A stretch of 64,000 nt of DNA, taken from Pseudarthrobacter chlorophenolicus. Its GTDB lineage: Bacteria; Actinomycetota; Actinomycetes; Actinomycetales; Micrococcaceae. Under the pieces are notes generated by a model that saw nothing but the letters and a program-made list of their open reading frames with translations, did no database searches and had not been told where the DNA came from. Both the position numbers and the translations under genes were made by a program. The number at the start of each line of letters is the position of its first letter. Position 1 is the stretch's first letter. This document shows, piece after piece, positions 34,296 through 42,797 of this stretch. The DNA is taken from the NCBI RefSeq assembly GCF_000962805.1, contig NZ_JZTW01000011.1:87665-151664 (forward strand), in the 5' to 3' direction.

Positions 34296-35006
34296 ATGCA
34301 CTCACTCCATGGAGCAGTCGTCTTCGTCACCGGCGCAAACGGCGGCATCGGAACCCACTTCGTCCACGCGGCCCTGGCGCGCGGCGCCAGCAAGGTCTAT
34401 GCGACCGCACGCACGCCCCGGACCTGGGAGGACGAACGCATCGTCCCACTGACCCTGGACATCACAGACCCGGCGTCAATACAGGCCGCCGTCGAGACTG
34501 CAGGCGATGTCACAGTACTGATCAACAACGCTGGAGCGTCCGTGGCAACTTTCGGCATCCTGAGCCATACGGATGAGGAGATCCGCACCAACGTGGAGAC
34601 GAACTTCCTCGGCCCCCTCTTCCTGGCCCGCGCTTTCGCGCCGATCCTCTCAGCCAAGGAAAACGCCGCGATCATCGACATCCACTCCGCCATGAGCTGG
34701 TACGCCGTCGGTGGCATCTACAGTGCCACCAAGGCCGCACTCTGGTCGGCAACCAACTCGTTGCGCCTGGAACTCGCCCCTGCAGGCGTCCATGTGGTGG
34801 GCGTCCATGTCGGCTATGTCGATACGGCGATGGCCGCACACGCCACCGACCCCAAGATGGACCCTGCCGAACTGGTGACTACGGTACTGAACGCCGTCGA
34901 AGCCGGCGAGTATGAAGTTCTCGCCGACGAGACATCGGTGCAGCTCAAGGCCGGGCTCAGCGCCCCCATCGAGGCGGTCTACCCGCAACTTGCGGCCAGC
35001 AAGTAG
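34296..35006 (+). CDS. SDR oxidoreductase
   Basis: 236 residues: VVFVTGANGGIGTHFVHAAL (cofactor loop), VLINNAGASVATFG, and catalytic Ser-Tyr-Lys in DIHSAMSWYAVGGIYSATKA. It resembles the small cytoplasmic SDRs often found beside TetR-regulated old yellow enzyme genes. It starts 58 bp after the old yellow enzyme stop and is probably co-transcribed with it. The start is the first Met preceding the glycine loop; the longer upstream frame is not expected from the fold. Substrate unknown, perhaps carbonyl products of the reductase. Confidence 0.88.
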   Translation: MHSLHGAVVFVTGANGGIGTHFVHAALARGASKVYATARTPRTWEDERIVPLTLDITDPASIQAAVETAGDVTVLINNAGASVATFGILSHTDEEIRTNVETNFLGPLFLARAFAPILSAKENAAIIDIHSAMSWYAVGGIYSATKAALWSATNSLRLELAPAGVHVVGVHVGYVDTAMAAHATDPKMDPAELVTTVLNAVEAGEYEVLADETSVQLKAGLSAPIEAVYPQLAASK

Positions 35007-35071
35007 TAGCAACAACTGCCGCACCGTGGTGATGCGGCCACCCCGTCACCACGGTGCATTTTCATCACCTC

Positions 35072-35105
35072 TTGACATAAAAAATGAGTTCACTCATAAT
35101 TGAGT
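35072..35105 (+). promoter_or_regulatory. Promoter with ACTCA-N4-TGAGT operator, copy B
   Basis: TTGACA (35072-35077) and CATAAT (35095-35100), 17 bp apart, form a near-consensus sigma70 promoter. ACTCA-TAAT-TGAGT (35092-35105) covers the -10 box. ATGAGT-TC-ACTCAT (35084-35097) is an overlapping second dyad in the spacer. Repression by blocking polymerase is the obvious mode. Confidence 0.82.
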
Positions 35106-35135
35106 TAAGTCATTCACTAGAAGGAGCTGCGCGGC

Positions 35136-36134
35136 ATGCGGGCATTCGTTATCAGCAAGTACAAAGGACCCCTCCAGGAAGCCGAGGTAGCCGAACCTGT
35201 CGTAGGCGAGCGGGACGTGCTGGTGCAGGTCCAGGCTGCCGGCCTGAATCAGTTGGACGAGAAGATCCGCTTGGGCGAGTTCAAGCAGATCCTTCCTTAC
35301 AAGCTCCAACTGGTCCTCGGCAACGACGTCGCCGGCACCGTATTGAGCGTCGGAAAGAAGGTGTCGGGGTTCAAGCCCGGTGATGCGGTTTACGCCCGTC
35401 CGCGCCAGGACCGCATCGGCACGTTCGCTGAACGCATCGCCATTGCTGAGGACGACCTTGCGCTCAAGCCCGTATCGGCCAGCATGGAGGAAGCCGGCTC
35501 ACTGCCCCTGGTGGCGCTCACGGCATGGCAGGCCCTCGTAGAACGCGGAAACGTGCAACCCGGGCAAAAAGTTCTCATCCATGCCGGCGCCGGCGGGGTC
35601 GGATCCATCGCCATCCAACTCGCCAAATATCTCGGCGCGACCGTTGCAACAACCGCCAGCAGTGCCAACGCCGACTTCGTGCGCGACCTCGGCGCCGACA
35701 TCGTTATCGATTACCGCACTGCGGACTTCGAACAACTCCTCAGCGGATATGATCTGGTTCTCGACAGCCTCGGAGGAGAGAACCTGCAGAAGTCCCTCCG
35801 TATCCTCAAGGCCGGTGGGAAGGCGATAGGTATTTCCGGCCCGCCCGACCCTGCGTTCGCACGCGCAGCAGGCCTCAATCCCCTGCTGCGCTTGGCGATC
35901 GCCGCACTCAGCAGCAAGATCCGCCGGCAGGCACGGAAGCTCCACGTCACCTATGAATTCCTCTTCATGCGCGCCAGCGGCGACCAACTGCGCCAGATCA
36001 GCGCCATGGTGGACGCCGGAGTACTGCGCCCCATGGTCGGAAAGGTTTTCACCTTCAGCCAGGCTCCTGAAGCACTGCAGTCCATGGCCGCAGGTGGATT
36101 CCGGGGCAAAGCTGTCCTCACCGTCACAAACTGA
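35136..36134 (+). CDS. NADPH:quinone oxidoreductase (zeta-crystallin-like)
   Basis: 332 residues of the medium-chain dehydrogenase superfamily without zinc ligands. It has QAAGLNQLDEKIRLGEF, LVLGNDVAGTVLSVGKKVSG, and the NADPH loop HAGAGGVGSIAIQLAKYLGA, followed by TASSANADFVRDLGAD. The C-terminal part carries a less usual segment (LLRLAIAALSSKIRRQARKL) also found in the YhdH/RTN4IP1-type group. It reduces quinones or enones one or two electrons at a time. AAGGAG lies 9 nt before the ATG. It is directly behind the repressed promoter and followed by the hydrolase and unknown genes. Confidence 0.9.
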   Translation: MRAFVISKYKGPLQEAEVAEPVVGERDVLVQVQAAGLNQLDEKIRLGEFKQILPYKLQLVLGNDVAGTVLSVGKKVSGFKPGDAVYARPRQDRIGTFAERIAIAEDDLALKPVSASMEEAGSLPLVALTAWQALVERGNVQPGQKVLIHAGAGGVGSIAIQLAKYLGATVATTASSANADFVRDLGADIVIDYRTADFEQLLSGYDLVLDSLGGENLQKSLRILKAGGKAIGISGPPDPAFARAAGLNPLLRLAIAALSSKIRRQARKLHVTYEFLFMRASGDQLRQISAMVDAGVLRPMVGKVFTFSQAPEALQSMAAGGFRGKAVLTVTN

Positions 36135-36183
36135 CCCACCGCCCGGCCATCTTCACCCACATGGACCAAGGAGAACGAACGCC

Positions 36184-37050
36184 ATGGACAACAACTACGC
36201 AGCACACGAACCGGCCATCACCTCCTACGCGAAGGCACCTACCCGCAGCGTCACCGCCGGTGGCGTCAGTTACGCCTACCGCGAGCTGGGGCCTAAGGGC
36301 GGGATCCCGGTCATCTTCTTAGTCCACCTCGCAGCTACATTGGACAACTGGGATCCAAGGATCATCGACGCCATCGCCAGGAACCGCCACGTCATCACCT
36401 TCGACCAGCCAGGTGTCGGCGCGTCCACCGGACACGTACCCGACAGCATCGAAGCAATGGCCGACGACGCCTACACCTTCATCAAGGCCCTCAGCTTCGA
36501 AAAGATAGACATCTTCTCCTTCTCATTGGGCGGCATGATCGCCCAAGACCTGGTGGTCAAGCATCCCCGCCTCGTCCGAAAGCTCGTCCTGACCGGAACG
36601 GGTCCCCGTGGCGGCAAGGACATCGACAAGGTGATCGGCACCACCTACTGGGACATCCTCCGGGCAGCGCTCACCCGGTCCGATCCCAAGGAATTCCTGT
36701 TTTTCAATCGCAACTCCAACGGAAAGTCCGCTGCGAAAGCCTTCATTAAGCGCCTGCAGGAACGGACCGAGAACCGCGATAAGTCAATCAGCACCCGCGC
36801 ATTCCAGACGCAGCTGAAGGCAATCCAAAAGTATGGCCGCTCGGCACCGTCAGACCTGTCCCACCTTGATCAGCCCACCCTGATCGCCAACGGCGACAAT
36901 GACCGAATGGTGCCCTCGGGGCTCTCCGAAGACCTGCACCGCCGCATTCAAGGATCCGAACTTATCATCTACCCCGACGCCGGCCACGGCGGTATCTTCC
37001 AGAACCATGCCACATTCGCGCCCGCCGTCGTCGACTTCCTCACCCCCTGA
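36184..37050 (+). CDS. Alpha/beta hydrolase
   Basis: 288 residues. HG-type oxyanion strand replaced by VIFLVHLAATLDNWDP; nucleophile elbow FSFSLGGMIAQDL (Ser about residue 119); acid Asp near IANGDNDRMVPSGL; catalytic His in YPDAGHGGIFQNH. It belongs to the haloperoxidase/esterase-like branch common next to TetR genes. AAGGAG is 9 nt upstream of the chosen ATG; a frame extending far into the quinone oxidoreductase gene was rejected. It is part of the regulon, probably hydrolysing an ester or lactone. Confidence 0.88.
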   Translation: MDNNYAAHEPAITSYAKAPTRSVTAGGVSYAYRELGPKGGIPVIFLVHLAATLDNWDPRIIDAIARNRHVITFDQPGVGASTGHVPDSIEAMADDAYTFIKALSFEKIDIFSFSLGGMIAQDLVVKHPRLVRKLVLTGTGPRGGKDIDKVIGTTYWDILRAALTRSDPKEFLFFNRNSNGKSAAKAFIKRLQERTENRDKSISTRAFQTQLKAIQKYGRSAPSDLSHLDQPTLIANGDNDRMVPSGLSEDLHRRIQGSELIIYPDAGHGGIFQNHATFAPAVVDFLTP

Positions 37051-37073
37051 CCACGCCCGCGAAAGAAGGCACC

Positions 37074-37880
37074 ATGAGTACCCCACCGGTAACAGCCCAG
37101 CCCCACATGACCAAGCACTTCACCTCCTCGGTCCTGCTGTGGGTACGAAATGACCAGCCCCGCCACACGGGCATGGACTACTGGAAGAGCCCCCACTCGG
37201 GCATCATCTCCGCAACACCAGGGTTAGACGAGTATCGGCAGATCCACCTCGCCGAACACAACCCCGGCCTCTGGCCCGAAACCACGGGGGTGGAGACCAC
37301 CATCCCTGCAGATAGGAAGATCGACGGAATCGCCGAAGTCACCTTTCAAACCGCGTTCTCGCCGCTCAAAGGACGCAAGCAGACCGCCTTGGCGTACAAA
37401 GACGAAGTCAACGTCTTCCGCCGCACCCTTCTCTACGCCGGCCCGCCCAACACCTCCCGCTGGTACGACGTTGGCTCCCCGGACGAGACTGTCGGGGCAC
37501 GCGCGATCATTTACGTCCGCCGCCGCTCGGGTGTTCGCGCAGGCGAATTCAGGCGGACAGTGAAGAACACACTCATTCCCGCGTTAATAAATACCGGCAT
37601 GCTGAAGGAACTGCGCACTCAGTCCTTCATGCCATGGATACAACAAATGTGGAACACCCCCAACGTCGCCCACGACAACCCAGCAGACCAACGATTCCAC
37701 GCATCCATCATCCTGGGATCCGCCGACCCCGCAGCCCTCGATGCCTTCTTCGGCAGTGCTGCTGTCCGGGACCTCTCCCATCAACTGGCCTCGGTCACGT
37801 CGGCCGTCCACGCCTATCACGTTGACGCAGCACTGACATACGTCAAGCACGGCAGGATCCTTCCCCACTACGAGGATTAG
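37074..37880 (+). CDS. Protein of unknown function, dimeric alpha/beta-barrel-like
   Basis: 268 residues. I recognise no named family. The N-terminal segment VLLWVRNDQPRHTGMDYWKS with SPHSGIISATPGLDEYRQIH resembles the EthD/ABM-type dimeric ferredoxin barrels (an active His in a PHS/GPH turn), and a second similar half may start near IIYVRRRSGVRAGEFRRTVK. No signal peptide or membrane helix. AAGAAGG precedes the ATG, 23 bp after the hydrolase stop, so it belongs to the same operon. EthD-like proteins often support degradation of aromatic or ether compounds; that role is inferred. Confidence 0.65.
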   Translation: MSTPPVTAQPHMTKHFTSSVLLWVRNDQPRHTGMDYWKSPHSGIISATPGLDEYRQIHLAEHNPGLWPETTGVETTIPADRKIDGIAEVTFQTAFSPLKGRKQTALAYKDEVNVFRRTLLYAGPPNTSRWYDVGSPDETVGARAIIYVRRRSGVRAGEFRRTVKNTLIPALINTGMLKELRTQSFMPWIQQMWNTPNVAHDNPADQRFHASIILGSADPAALDAFFGSAAVRDLSHQLASVTSAVHAYHVDAALTYVKHGRILPHYED

Positions 37881-37914
37881 AGGCAGCCGCCGCCGGACCG
37901 GCCCACAGCCTCGA

Positions 37915-37931
37915 TATACTCATTACTGAGT
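37915..37931. promoter_or_regulatory. ACTCA-N4-TGAGT operator, copy C, with -10 box
   Basis: TATACT (37915-37920) is a good -10 hexamer, and ACTCA-TTAC-TGAGT (37918-37931) overlaps it, 29 bp before the TetR start. It indicates autoregulation. No clear -35 box was found. Confidence 0.72.
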
Positions 37932-37959
37932 CCAGTCATTTAGGCCCAGAGGAAGCACC

Positions 37960-38562
37960 ATGCCCGTCACATCCCAGCCCCTCGGACGGCGCGAACGGAA
38001 CAAACAGGAAAAGCTGGACCGCATCACGGCCGCGGCTACAGAGCTCTTCGCCGAATACGGGGTCGAAGACGTGACCACCCAGCAGATCGCCGACAAAGCC
38101 GATATCGGCACCGGAACCCTGTTCCTCTACGCCAAAACCAAAGGCGAACTCCTCCTTCTTGTCCAGAACGCCCACTATGCCGAAGCCCTCGAACGAGGCC
38201 GTTCACATGCGTCAATCATCCAAAACGCCCTGGACGCGGTGATGGCCATCGTGCGGCCGATCGTGGAGTGCAACAGGACCCAGATCGACAACGGACGCTT
38301 CTACCTGCGGGAAATGGTCTTCGGTGACCCCACAGAGCCGCACCACAGCGCAGCCCTGACGATCGTCGCTCAAACCGAAGAAGCCATCACCGCCATACTC
38401 ACCCAGAGCCAATCCACCGATGCAGCAGAGGCGGCGACGGCGGCGCGCGTCATCTCAGCAATCATGTTTATCAACATGGCCACAAGCGTGAACGCCGCAT
38501 TGGACAACGAGGCACTGCTACAGGAGATCAGGACACAAATCCGCCTAGTGATACCCCGCTAA
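37960..38562 (+). CDS. TetR-family regulator of the old yellow enzyme regulon
   Basis: 200 residues. The TetR DNA-binding domain is near the N-terminus: RITAAATELFAEYGVEDVTT, QQIADKADIGTGTLFLYAKT (recognition helix). The C-terminal ligand domain is generic. AGAGGAAG precedes the ATG. Three ACTCA-N4-TGAGT dyads, at its own promoter and those of the oxidoreductase genes upstream, make it the likely local repressor, released by an electrophile or quinone-like ligand. Confidence 0.9.
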   Translation: MPVTSQPLGRRERNKQEKLDRITAAATELFAEYGVEDVTTQQIADKADIGTGTLFLYAKTKGELLLLVQNAHYAEALERGRSHASIIQNALDAVMAIVRPIVECNRTQIDNGRFYLREMVFGDPTEPHHSAALTIVAQTEEAITAILTQSQSTDAAEAATAARVISAIMFINMATSVNAALDNEALLQEIRTQIRLVIPR

Positions 38563-38702
38563 CGTTCCGCCAACTCAGCGCGTTCAGTAGCCGTTCATTC
38601 GTAGCCGATGGTGAGACTATCCTCCGGCCCCACCATTGTGGGCGACACTGCCGGCAGTCGCCGACGCGATCACTGGTATCTGCAGGCAACCACCTATGCC
38701 TC

Positions 38703-38728
38703 CCGTCGTCAGCGGGGGCTGACGACGG
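38703..38728. terminator. Stem-loop terminator after TetR gene
   Basis: CCGTCGTCAGC pairs perfectly with GCTGACGACGG around a GGGG loop. It lies between the convergent TetR and LCP genes; there is no strong T run, as is usual for high-GC terminators. Confidence 0.65.
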
Positions 38729-38773
38729 CAAGCTGAAGCACACCCCAACCTGACGTCAGGCACCCAGGGAAAA

Positions 38774-38814
38774 GGGCGTCAGAATAGGGTTCAATTCTGA
38801 GTTTGCGGACGCCC
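38774..38814. other. Nested inverted repeats between TetR and LCP genes
   Basis: GGGCGTC (38774-38780) pairs with GACGCCC (38808-38814), enclosing CAGAAT (38780-38785) and ATTCTG (38794-38799). GGTCT-C-AGACC follows just downstream. It may be the LCP gene's terminator read from the other strand, or a small structured RNA. The rest of the 320-bp gap shows no gene. Confidence 0.4.
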
Positions 38815-38882
38815 CATCCGAAAGGTCTCAGACCCTAATCGGACACAGGCAGGCGGAAACCCGGCAACCTCACCCAAGTTCA

Positions 38883-40382
38883 CTAACGCACAGCCTGGCA
38901 CTTCTGGTCTTCGGCGGTCTGGGCCACCACGTCCCGGGCGCTGGGCTCTGTAACGGAAGGCTTGGTGCCGGACGTGAAATCGATGCCCAGGTAGAGCTGC
39001 ACGCCGTACACGGAAGGGTCCGCCTGGACCTTGGACGCCGGGAGGCCAAAAAGTGCCGCCACGTCCGCGGCCACGTCGTCGAAGTCGGGCCCGTAGTAGA
39101 TGGTGGTCTCATCGGCGGGCTGCGCCTCGATCCGGCTGAGATTGGTGAATCCGGCCTTGGTGAGGATGGGGGTCAGGTCGTGGCTCCGGCCGGGCACGGT
39201 GGTGCCGTTGGCAATGAGGACCGGCTGCAGCGACCTGTCGTAGCCCGGCGAGGGAGCCTCTGCCGGCGGAGCGCCCGAAGGAGCCGGTGCCGGCCCGTCC
39301 AGGTCCGCGCTCTGCCGCAGCGCTGCAAACAGGTTGCCCGCCGCCGGTTCGGAGAGTTGCAGGCGGTTGGGGTCTGCGGCCGGAACGGTGGGCACGGTAA
39401 TGAAGTTCACCCGCGCCGGGTCGATGTTCTTGAGCCGGTCCGCAATGGTCAGCAGGGCTGGAATCGATGCGAGGCCGTCGTCCACGGTCAGGTTCCGGGT
39501 GACGGTGTCGGCGATGCCCAGGACTTTTTGCGGGTTCCGCAGCGTCCCCTCATCCTTGAGCTTGCGGGTCAGCGAGCCAAGGAACGCCTGCTGCGCCTGG
39601 ATCCGGCCCAGGTCCCCGCCGTCCGCGAAGGCGTACCGGGTCCGCAGGAACGCCAGCGCCTGGTCCCCCTGCACGCTCGATGTCCCCTGCGGCAGGCGCA
39701 GCCCGGAATCGGGATCGAACACTGCGGCATCCACGCAGACGTCCACTCCGCCCACGGCGTTGGAGAGCTCCTTCACCGAGTTGAAGTCGGCCATCATGAA
39801 GTGGTCGATCTCAAACCCGGTCACCTCGTTGACAGTGTCCACGGCGCAGCCGATTCCCGCTTCGGCCATGGCACTGTTGATCATCGCCCCCGGCCGCGCC
39901 CCATACTGCCGGTCAGTGTCCTGGTCCTGGCAGGACGGCACGTCCACCAGGAGGTCGCGCGGGAAGCTGATCACATTGACGTCCTGGTTGTTGGCCGAGA
40001 TGTCCAGCAGCATCATGACGTCCGACTGCCCGTACCCCGAGGACTGGTCTGCCGTCCCGTACGCGGCGTTCTTCCCGTCCCGGGTGTCGGTTCCCAGGAT
40101 CAGGACCTGGAGCCTGTCCGTCCGGTCATCCACCGGGCCTTCGGACCGCTGGCCGCCGGCCCCCAGCGCCGACGATTTGATGTTGGACTGGAGCCGGAAA
40201 GCCCAATAGCCTCCGAACACCAAGGCAGCCACGAGCAGCACAGCAACGGAGGCACCCACCACCAGGAGCCATCGCGGCGCGCGCCTGCGCGAATACTTGG
40301 CACTCCCCTCGGTCAGCTTGCCTTGGCCCGGGTAGCGCGCAGCCGCGGGGTCGGAGTTTTCGGAGCGGGGCGTGCTGTCCAA
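38883..40382 (-). CDS. LytR-CpsA-Psr (LCP) family cell-wall glycopolymer ligase
   Basis: 499 residues. Basic cytoplasmic N-terminus (KYSRRRAPR), one membrane helix (about 38-60, WLLVVGASVAVLLVAALVFG), then the extracytoplasmic LCP domain. LILGTDTRDGKNA, SDVMMLLDISANNQDVNVIS, FPRDLLVDVP and ALAFLRTRYAFADGGDLGRI supply the conserved Asp/Arg residues that bind the polyprenyl-pyrophosphate substrate. A C-terminal LytR_C domain (about 395-490, VLIANGTTVPGRSHDLTPIL) follows a Pro/Ala linker. These enzymes attach teichoic-acid-like or arabinogalactan-type polymers to peptidoglycan. It is convergent with the TetR gene and divergent from nothing obvious. Confidence 0.92.
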   Translation of the reverse strand: MDSTPRSENSDPAAARYPGQGKLTEGSAKYSRRRAPRWLLVVGASVAVLLVAALVFGGYWAFRLQSNIKSSALGAGGQRSEGPVDDRTDRLQVLILGTDTRDGKNAAYGTADQSSGYGQSDVMMLLDISANNQDVNVISFPRDLLVDVPSCQDQDTDRQYGARPGAMINSAMAEAGIGCAVDTVNEVTGFEIDHFMMADFNSVKELSNAVGGVDVCVDAAVFDPDSGLRLPQGTSSVQGDQALAFLRTRYAFADGGDLGRIQAQQAFLGSLTRKLKDEGTLRNPQKVLGIADTVTRNLTVDDGLASIPALLTIADRLKNIDPARVNFITVPTVPAADPNRLQLSEPAAGNLFAALRQSADLDGPAPAPSGAPPAEAPSPGYDRSLQPVLIANGTTVPGRSHDLTPILTKAGFTNLSRIEAQPADETTIYYGPDFDDVAADVAALFGLPASKVQADPSVYGVQLYLGIDFTSGTKPSVTEPSARDVVAQTAEDQKCQAVR

Positions 40383-40511
40383 CAGAAAAACCTTTCGGGG
40401 GTTGACCGCGCTCCACGCTACAAGGCCCGGCCCCGCGTTCCACGCCCCTCCGCGGACAGCCCGGGATCCGTTGCTGAATGGTTACCTCAGCAACGCAACC
40501 GAAAAATGGGC

Positions 40512-41396
40512 TTACCCCTTACTCTCCGCCCGGTACGCGCTGGGGCTCACCCCGTGCAGGCGCCGGAACTGGCGGGAAAAGTAGAACTGGTCCTGCAGGC
40601 CGATCTCGCGGCCCACCTCGGCGATGGGCAGGTCAGTGGTGTCCAGCAGCAGCCGCGCCCGCGCCATCCTCAAGGCCGTGTGGTGCGCCAGCACTCCCCC
40701 GCCCGTCGCCTCCCGGAACAGTTTGCTGAGGTACGACGACGACACCCCCACCAGCGCCGCAAGATCGGCCAGGCGGACCGAGCCATCCACCCGCTCCGCC
40801 AAGTAGTTCATCGCCTGCTGCAGCGGAGTCCCTTTCTCCGGCAGCCGGCGGTCGATGGCCAGTGCGGTCAGCAGCCGCCACGCCATCCCGGCGGTGGCCA
40901 TCAGCCTGGCCGGCGACTGGTCTTTCTCCAGCGCGGTGATGATCTCGTCCAGCATCGCTGTCAGCCGGTCCACCGCCACCAGCGGAATGACCTGGGCGCC
41001 CCGCACGCCCGCCCCGTCCAGCAGGTCTGCCACGTCGGCACCGCGCACATGGCACCACCAGATGGTCCACGGGTCACCTTCGGCCGCACCGTACGCATGC
41101 GCTTCACCGGTTCCGCCGGGGAGTACGACGGCGGCGGCCGCACCCACGGCGGTCCGCACCCCGCCGGTTTCCACCCACCCCGTGCCCGCGACGCAGAGGA
41201 TCACAATGGTTTCTTCCGCGCCGTCCGGCCGGTGCCGGCCATGGTCGGCGGCTGCAGGAAAGACGCCGGCGTCGGTGACCACCAGGTGCCGGGTGATGGG
41301 ACGGCTGAGGGCATCGCGGACCAGCGGCCGGGGCACCACCACCAGCCGCTGGTTCTGGAATCCGGTGGCCCTCGCCAACCCAGCCCCTTCCGTCAC
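40512..41396 (-). CDS. AraC-family regulator of the glycosidase locus
   Basis: About 294 residues from a GTG; an in-frame TTG 16 codons upstream is the alternative. The N-terminal cupin-like sensing domain has AEETIVILCVAGTGWVETGG and VLPGGTGEAHAYGA, including the WTIWWCHVRG segment typical of sugar-responsive AraC proteins. The C-terminal double helix-turn-helix has RLADLAALVGVSSSYLSKLF and PIAEVGREIGLQDQFYFSRQ, then FRRLHGVSPSAYR. The cellulase-like gene lies just upstream on the same strand. It likely activates the glycosidase/DUF5107 operon in response to a plant-derived sugar. Confidence 0.88.
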   Translation of the reverse strand: MTEGAGLARATGFQNQRLVVVPRPLVRDALSRPITRHLVVTDAGVFPAAADHGRHRPDGAEETIVILCVAGTGWVETGGVRTAVGAAAAVVLPGGTGEAHAYGAAEGDPWTIWWCHVRGADVADLLDGAGVRGAQVIPLVAVDRLTAMLDEIITALEKDQSPARLMATAGMAWRLLTALAIDRRLPEKGTPLQQAMNYLAERVDGSVRLADLAALVGVSSSYLSKLFREATGGGVLAHHTALRMARARLLLDTTDLPIAEVGREIGLQDQFYFSRQFRRLHGVSPSAYRAESKG

Positions 41397-41447
41397 GGAA
41401 TGTCCATAATAGAACGGCCATGCACCGCCGGAGCGCGGCAACAAAGC

Positions 41448-42797
41448 TCAGCCGGCGGGGAAATTGAGGATCAGATCGTTCATGTGCCGCTGCCACCCGG
41501 CATCAGCCCACATGGGGTGGTGCGGGGCTGCGTTGGAACACAGCACCATCCCCCACACACCGTGTTCCAGCGCCGTGCGGATGCCGTGCTCGGCCAGATC
41601 CCGCCCCGCCGGGCCCTCCTCGAACCCGCCCAGCAGCGGCGTGTAGCCGATCCACCCCTCGCCCACCACCGCGGGCACGTCTTTCCACCTGGCCCAGGCG
41701 GCAATCGCCACCACCCGCGATTCGATCTCGCGCCGCATCACCTCCCGGTACGGCCCGTACTCCTTATCCAGCCAGGCGTCCCAGGCCGCGGGATCGATCC
41801 AGTCGTAGCCGTAGAACATCTGGTCCGTCACCACCGTGGCCCGGTACTTCCACGCCGCCAGCCGCCCGTACTCAGCAAGCGAGGGAGCGTCGGCCCGCAG
41901 GAGCGCACGCAGGGCAGCGTTGGGAAAGCCTTCGGTCCCCTCGGACCGGATGTCGATCCGCTGCTGCAGCGCGTCCAGCACCCCATAGCTGTAGACGTGG
42001 AACTGGGCCGCACCCAGGCCCTCCGGAACGGTATGCATGGCCAGGTGCGGCGGCTTGCCGTAACTGGCAGTCACCAGCAGGTCCGGGTGCAGCAGCTGCA
42101 GCCGCTGCACCTGCTCCGTGCCGCCGTCGGCCAGCGCTGGGAGGATGGAGAAGTCCACCTCGTTGTGCAGTTCCACCATGGCGATCCGCTCCCGGTGCCC
42201 GGCTGCCGTCAGGAACCGGATCAGCCGGTCCCACGCATCGGCCAGGACCCGGTACCGGTCCTTGAGCGGGACGGCGTCGATCGCCTCGAACCACTGCGGG
42301 GAGGCGGCAAACACCGGGGACTGCTGGTACTCCCAGCTGGCCAGGAGGATCACCAGCCCATGGCGTTCCGCGGCGTCGAACAACCTGATGAGGCGCTCCA
42401 GCAGGTTCAGCCGGTACCCGCCGGGGGCGTCGTACCAGCGCGTACCGCGGCCGTAGATTTCGCCGTCGGGCGCCGTGCCGAGCCCCTCGATCTCCAGGTC
42501 CTCCGCGAGCGCGTCGAGCCCGAGCCCGCCGAAAAGCAGCAGCGGCGCCGCGCAGATCCGGATGGCGTTATATCCGAGCTCAGCCGCCCGAGCACACGCA
42601 GCGTCGAGGTCCGCGTACGGGCCGCCGTCCTCGGCGCGGGTGTACCAGGAAAAGTCCCAGAGGGTGATGGCCAGCCGGGCAGGAAGGTGCGACGGCGGCA
42701 CTCCCGTCAGGAAGCGCGTGTCACCCTCCACGGTTCCGGACCCCAGGTAGCGGGGTCCGTCAGTCCCGGACGTTGTGGTCTCCAGCTTTTCGGTCAC
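41448..42797 (-). CDS. Cellulase-like (clan GH-A) glycoside hydrolase
   Basis: 449 residues with a TIM-barrel pattern. It has ITLWDFSWYTRAEDGGPYAD, AAELGYNAIRICAAPLLLFG, candidate acid/base Glu in IAMVELHNEVDFS and candidate nucleophile Glu in DVPAVVGEGWIGYTPLLGGF. No signal peptide, so it is probably intracellular, acting on imported oligosaccharides. The GTG start overlaps the stop of the DUF5107 gene (GTGA), with GAAGGGGC upstream, so the pair is co-translated. A much longer same-frame extension into the DUF5107 gene was rejected. The exact family is not assigned. Confidence 0.82.
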   Translation of the reverse strand: MTEKLETTTSGTDGPRYLGSGTVEGDTRFLTGVPPSHLPARLAITLWDFSWYTRAEDGGPYADLDAACARAAELGYNAIRICAAPLLLFGGLGLDALAEDLEIEGLGTAPDGEIYGRGTRWYDAPGGYRLNLLERLIRLFDAAERHGLVILLASWEYQQSPVFAASPQWFEAIDAVPLKDRYRVLADAWDRLIRFLTAAGHRERIAMVELHNEVDFSILPALADGGTEQVQRLQLLHPDLLVTASYGKPPHLAMHTVPEGLGAAQFHVYSYGVLDALQQRIDIRSEGTEGFPNAALRALLRADAPSLAEYGRLAAWKYRATVVTDQMFYGYDWIDPAAWDAWLDKEYGPYREVMRREIESRVVAIAAWARWKDVPAVVGEGWIGYTPLLGGFEEGPAGRDLAEHGIRTALEHGVWGMVLCSNAAPHHPMWADAGWQRHMNDLILNFPAG

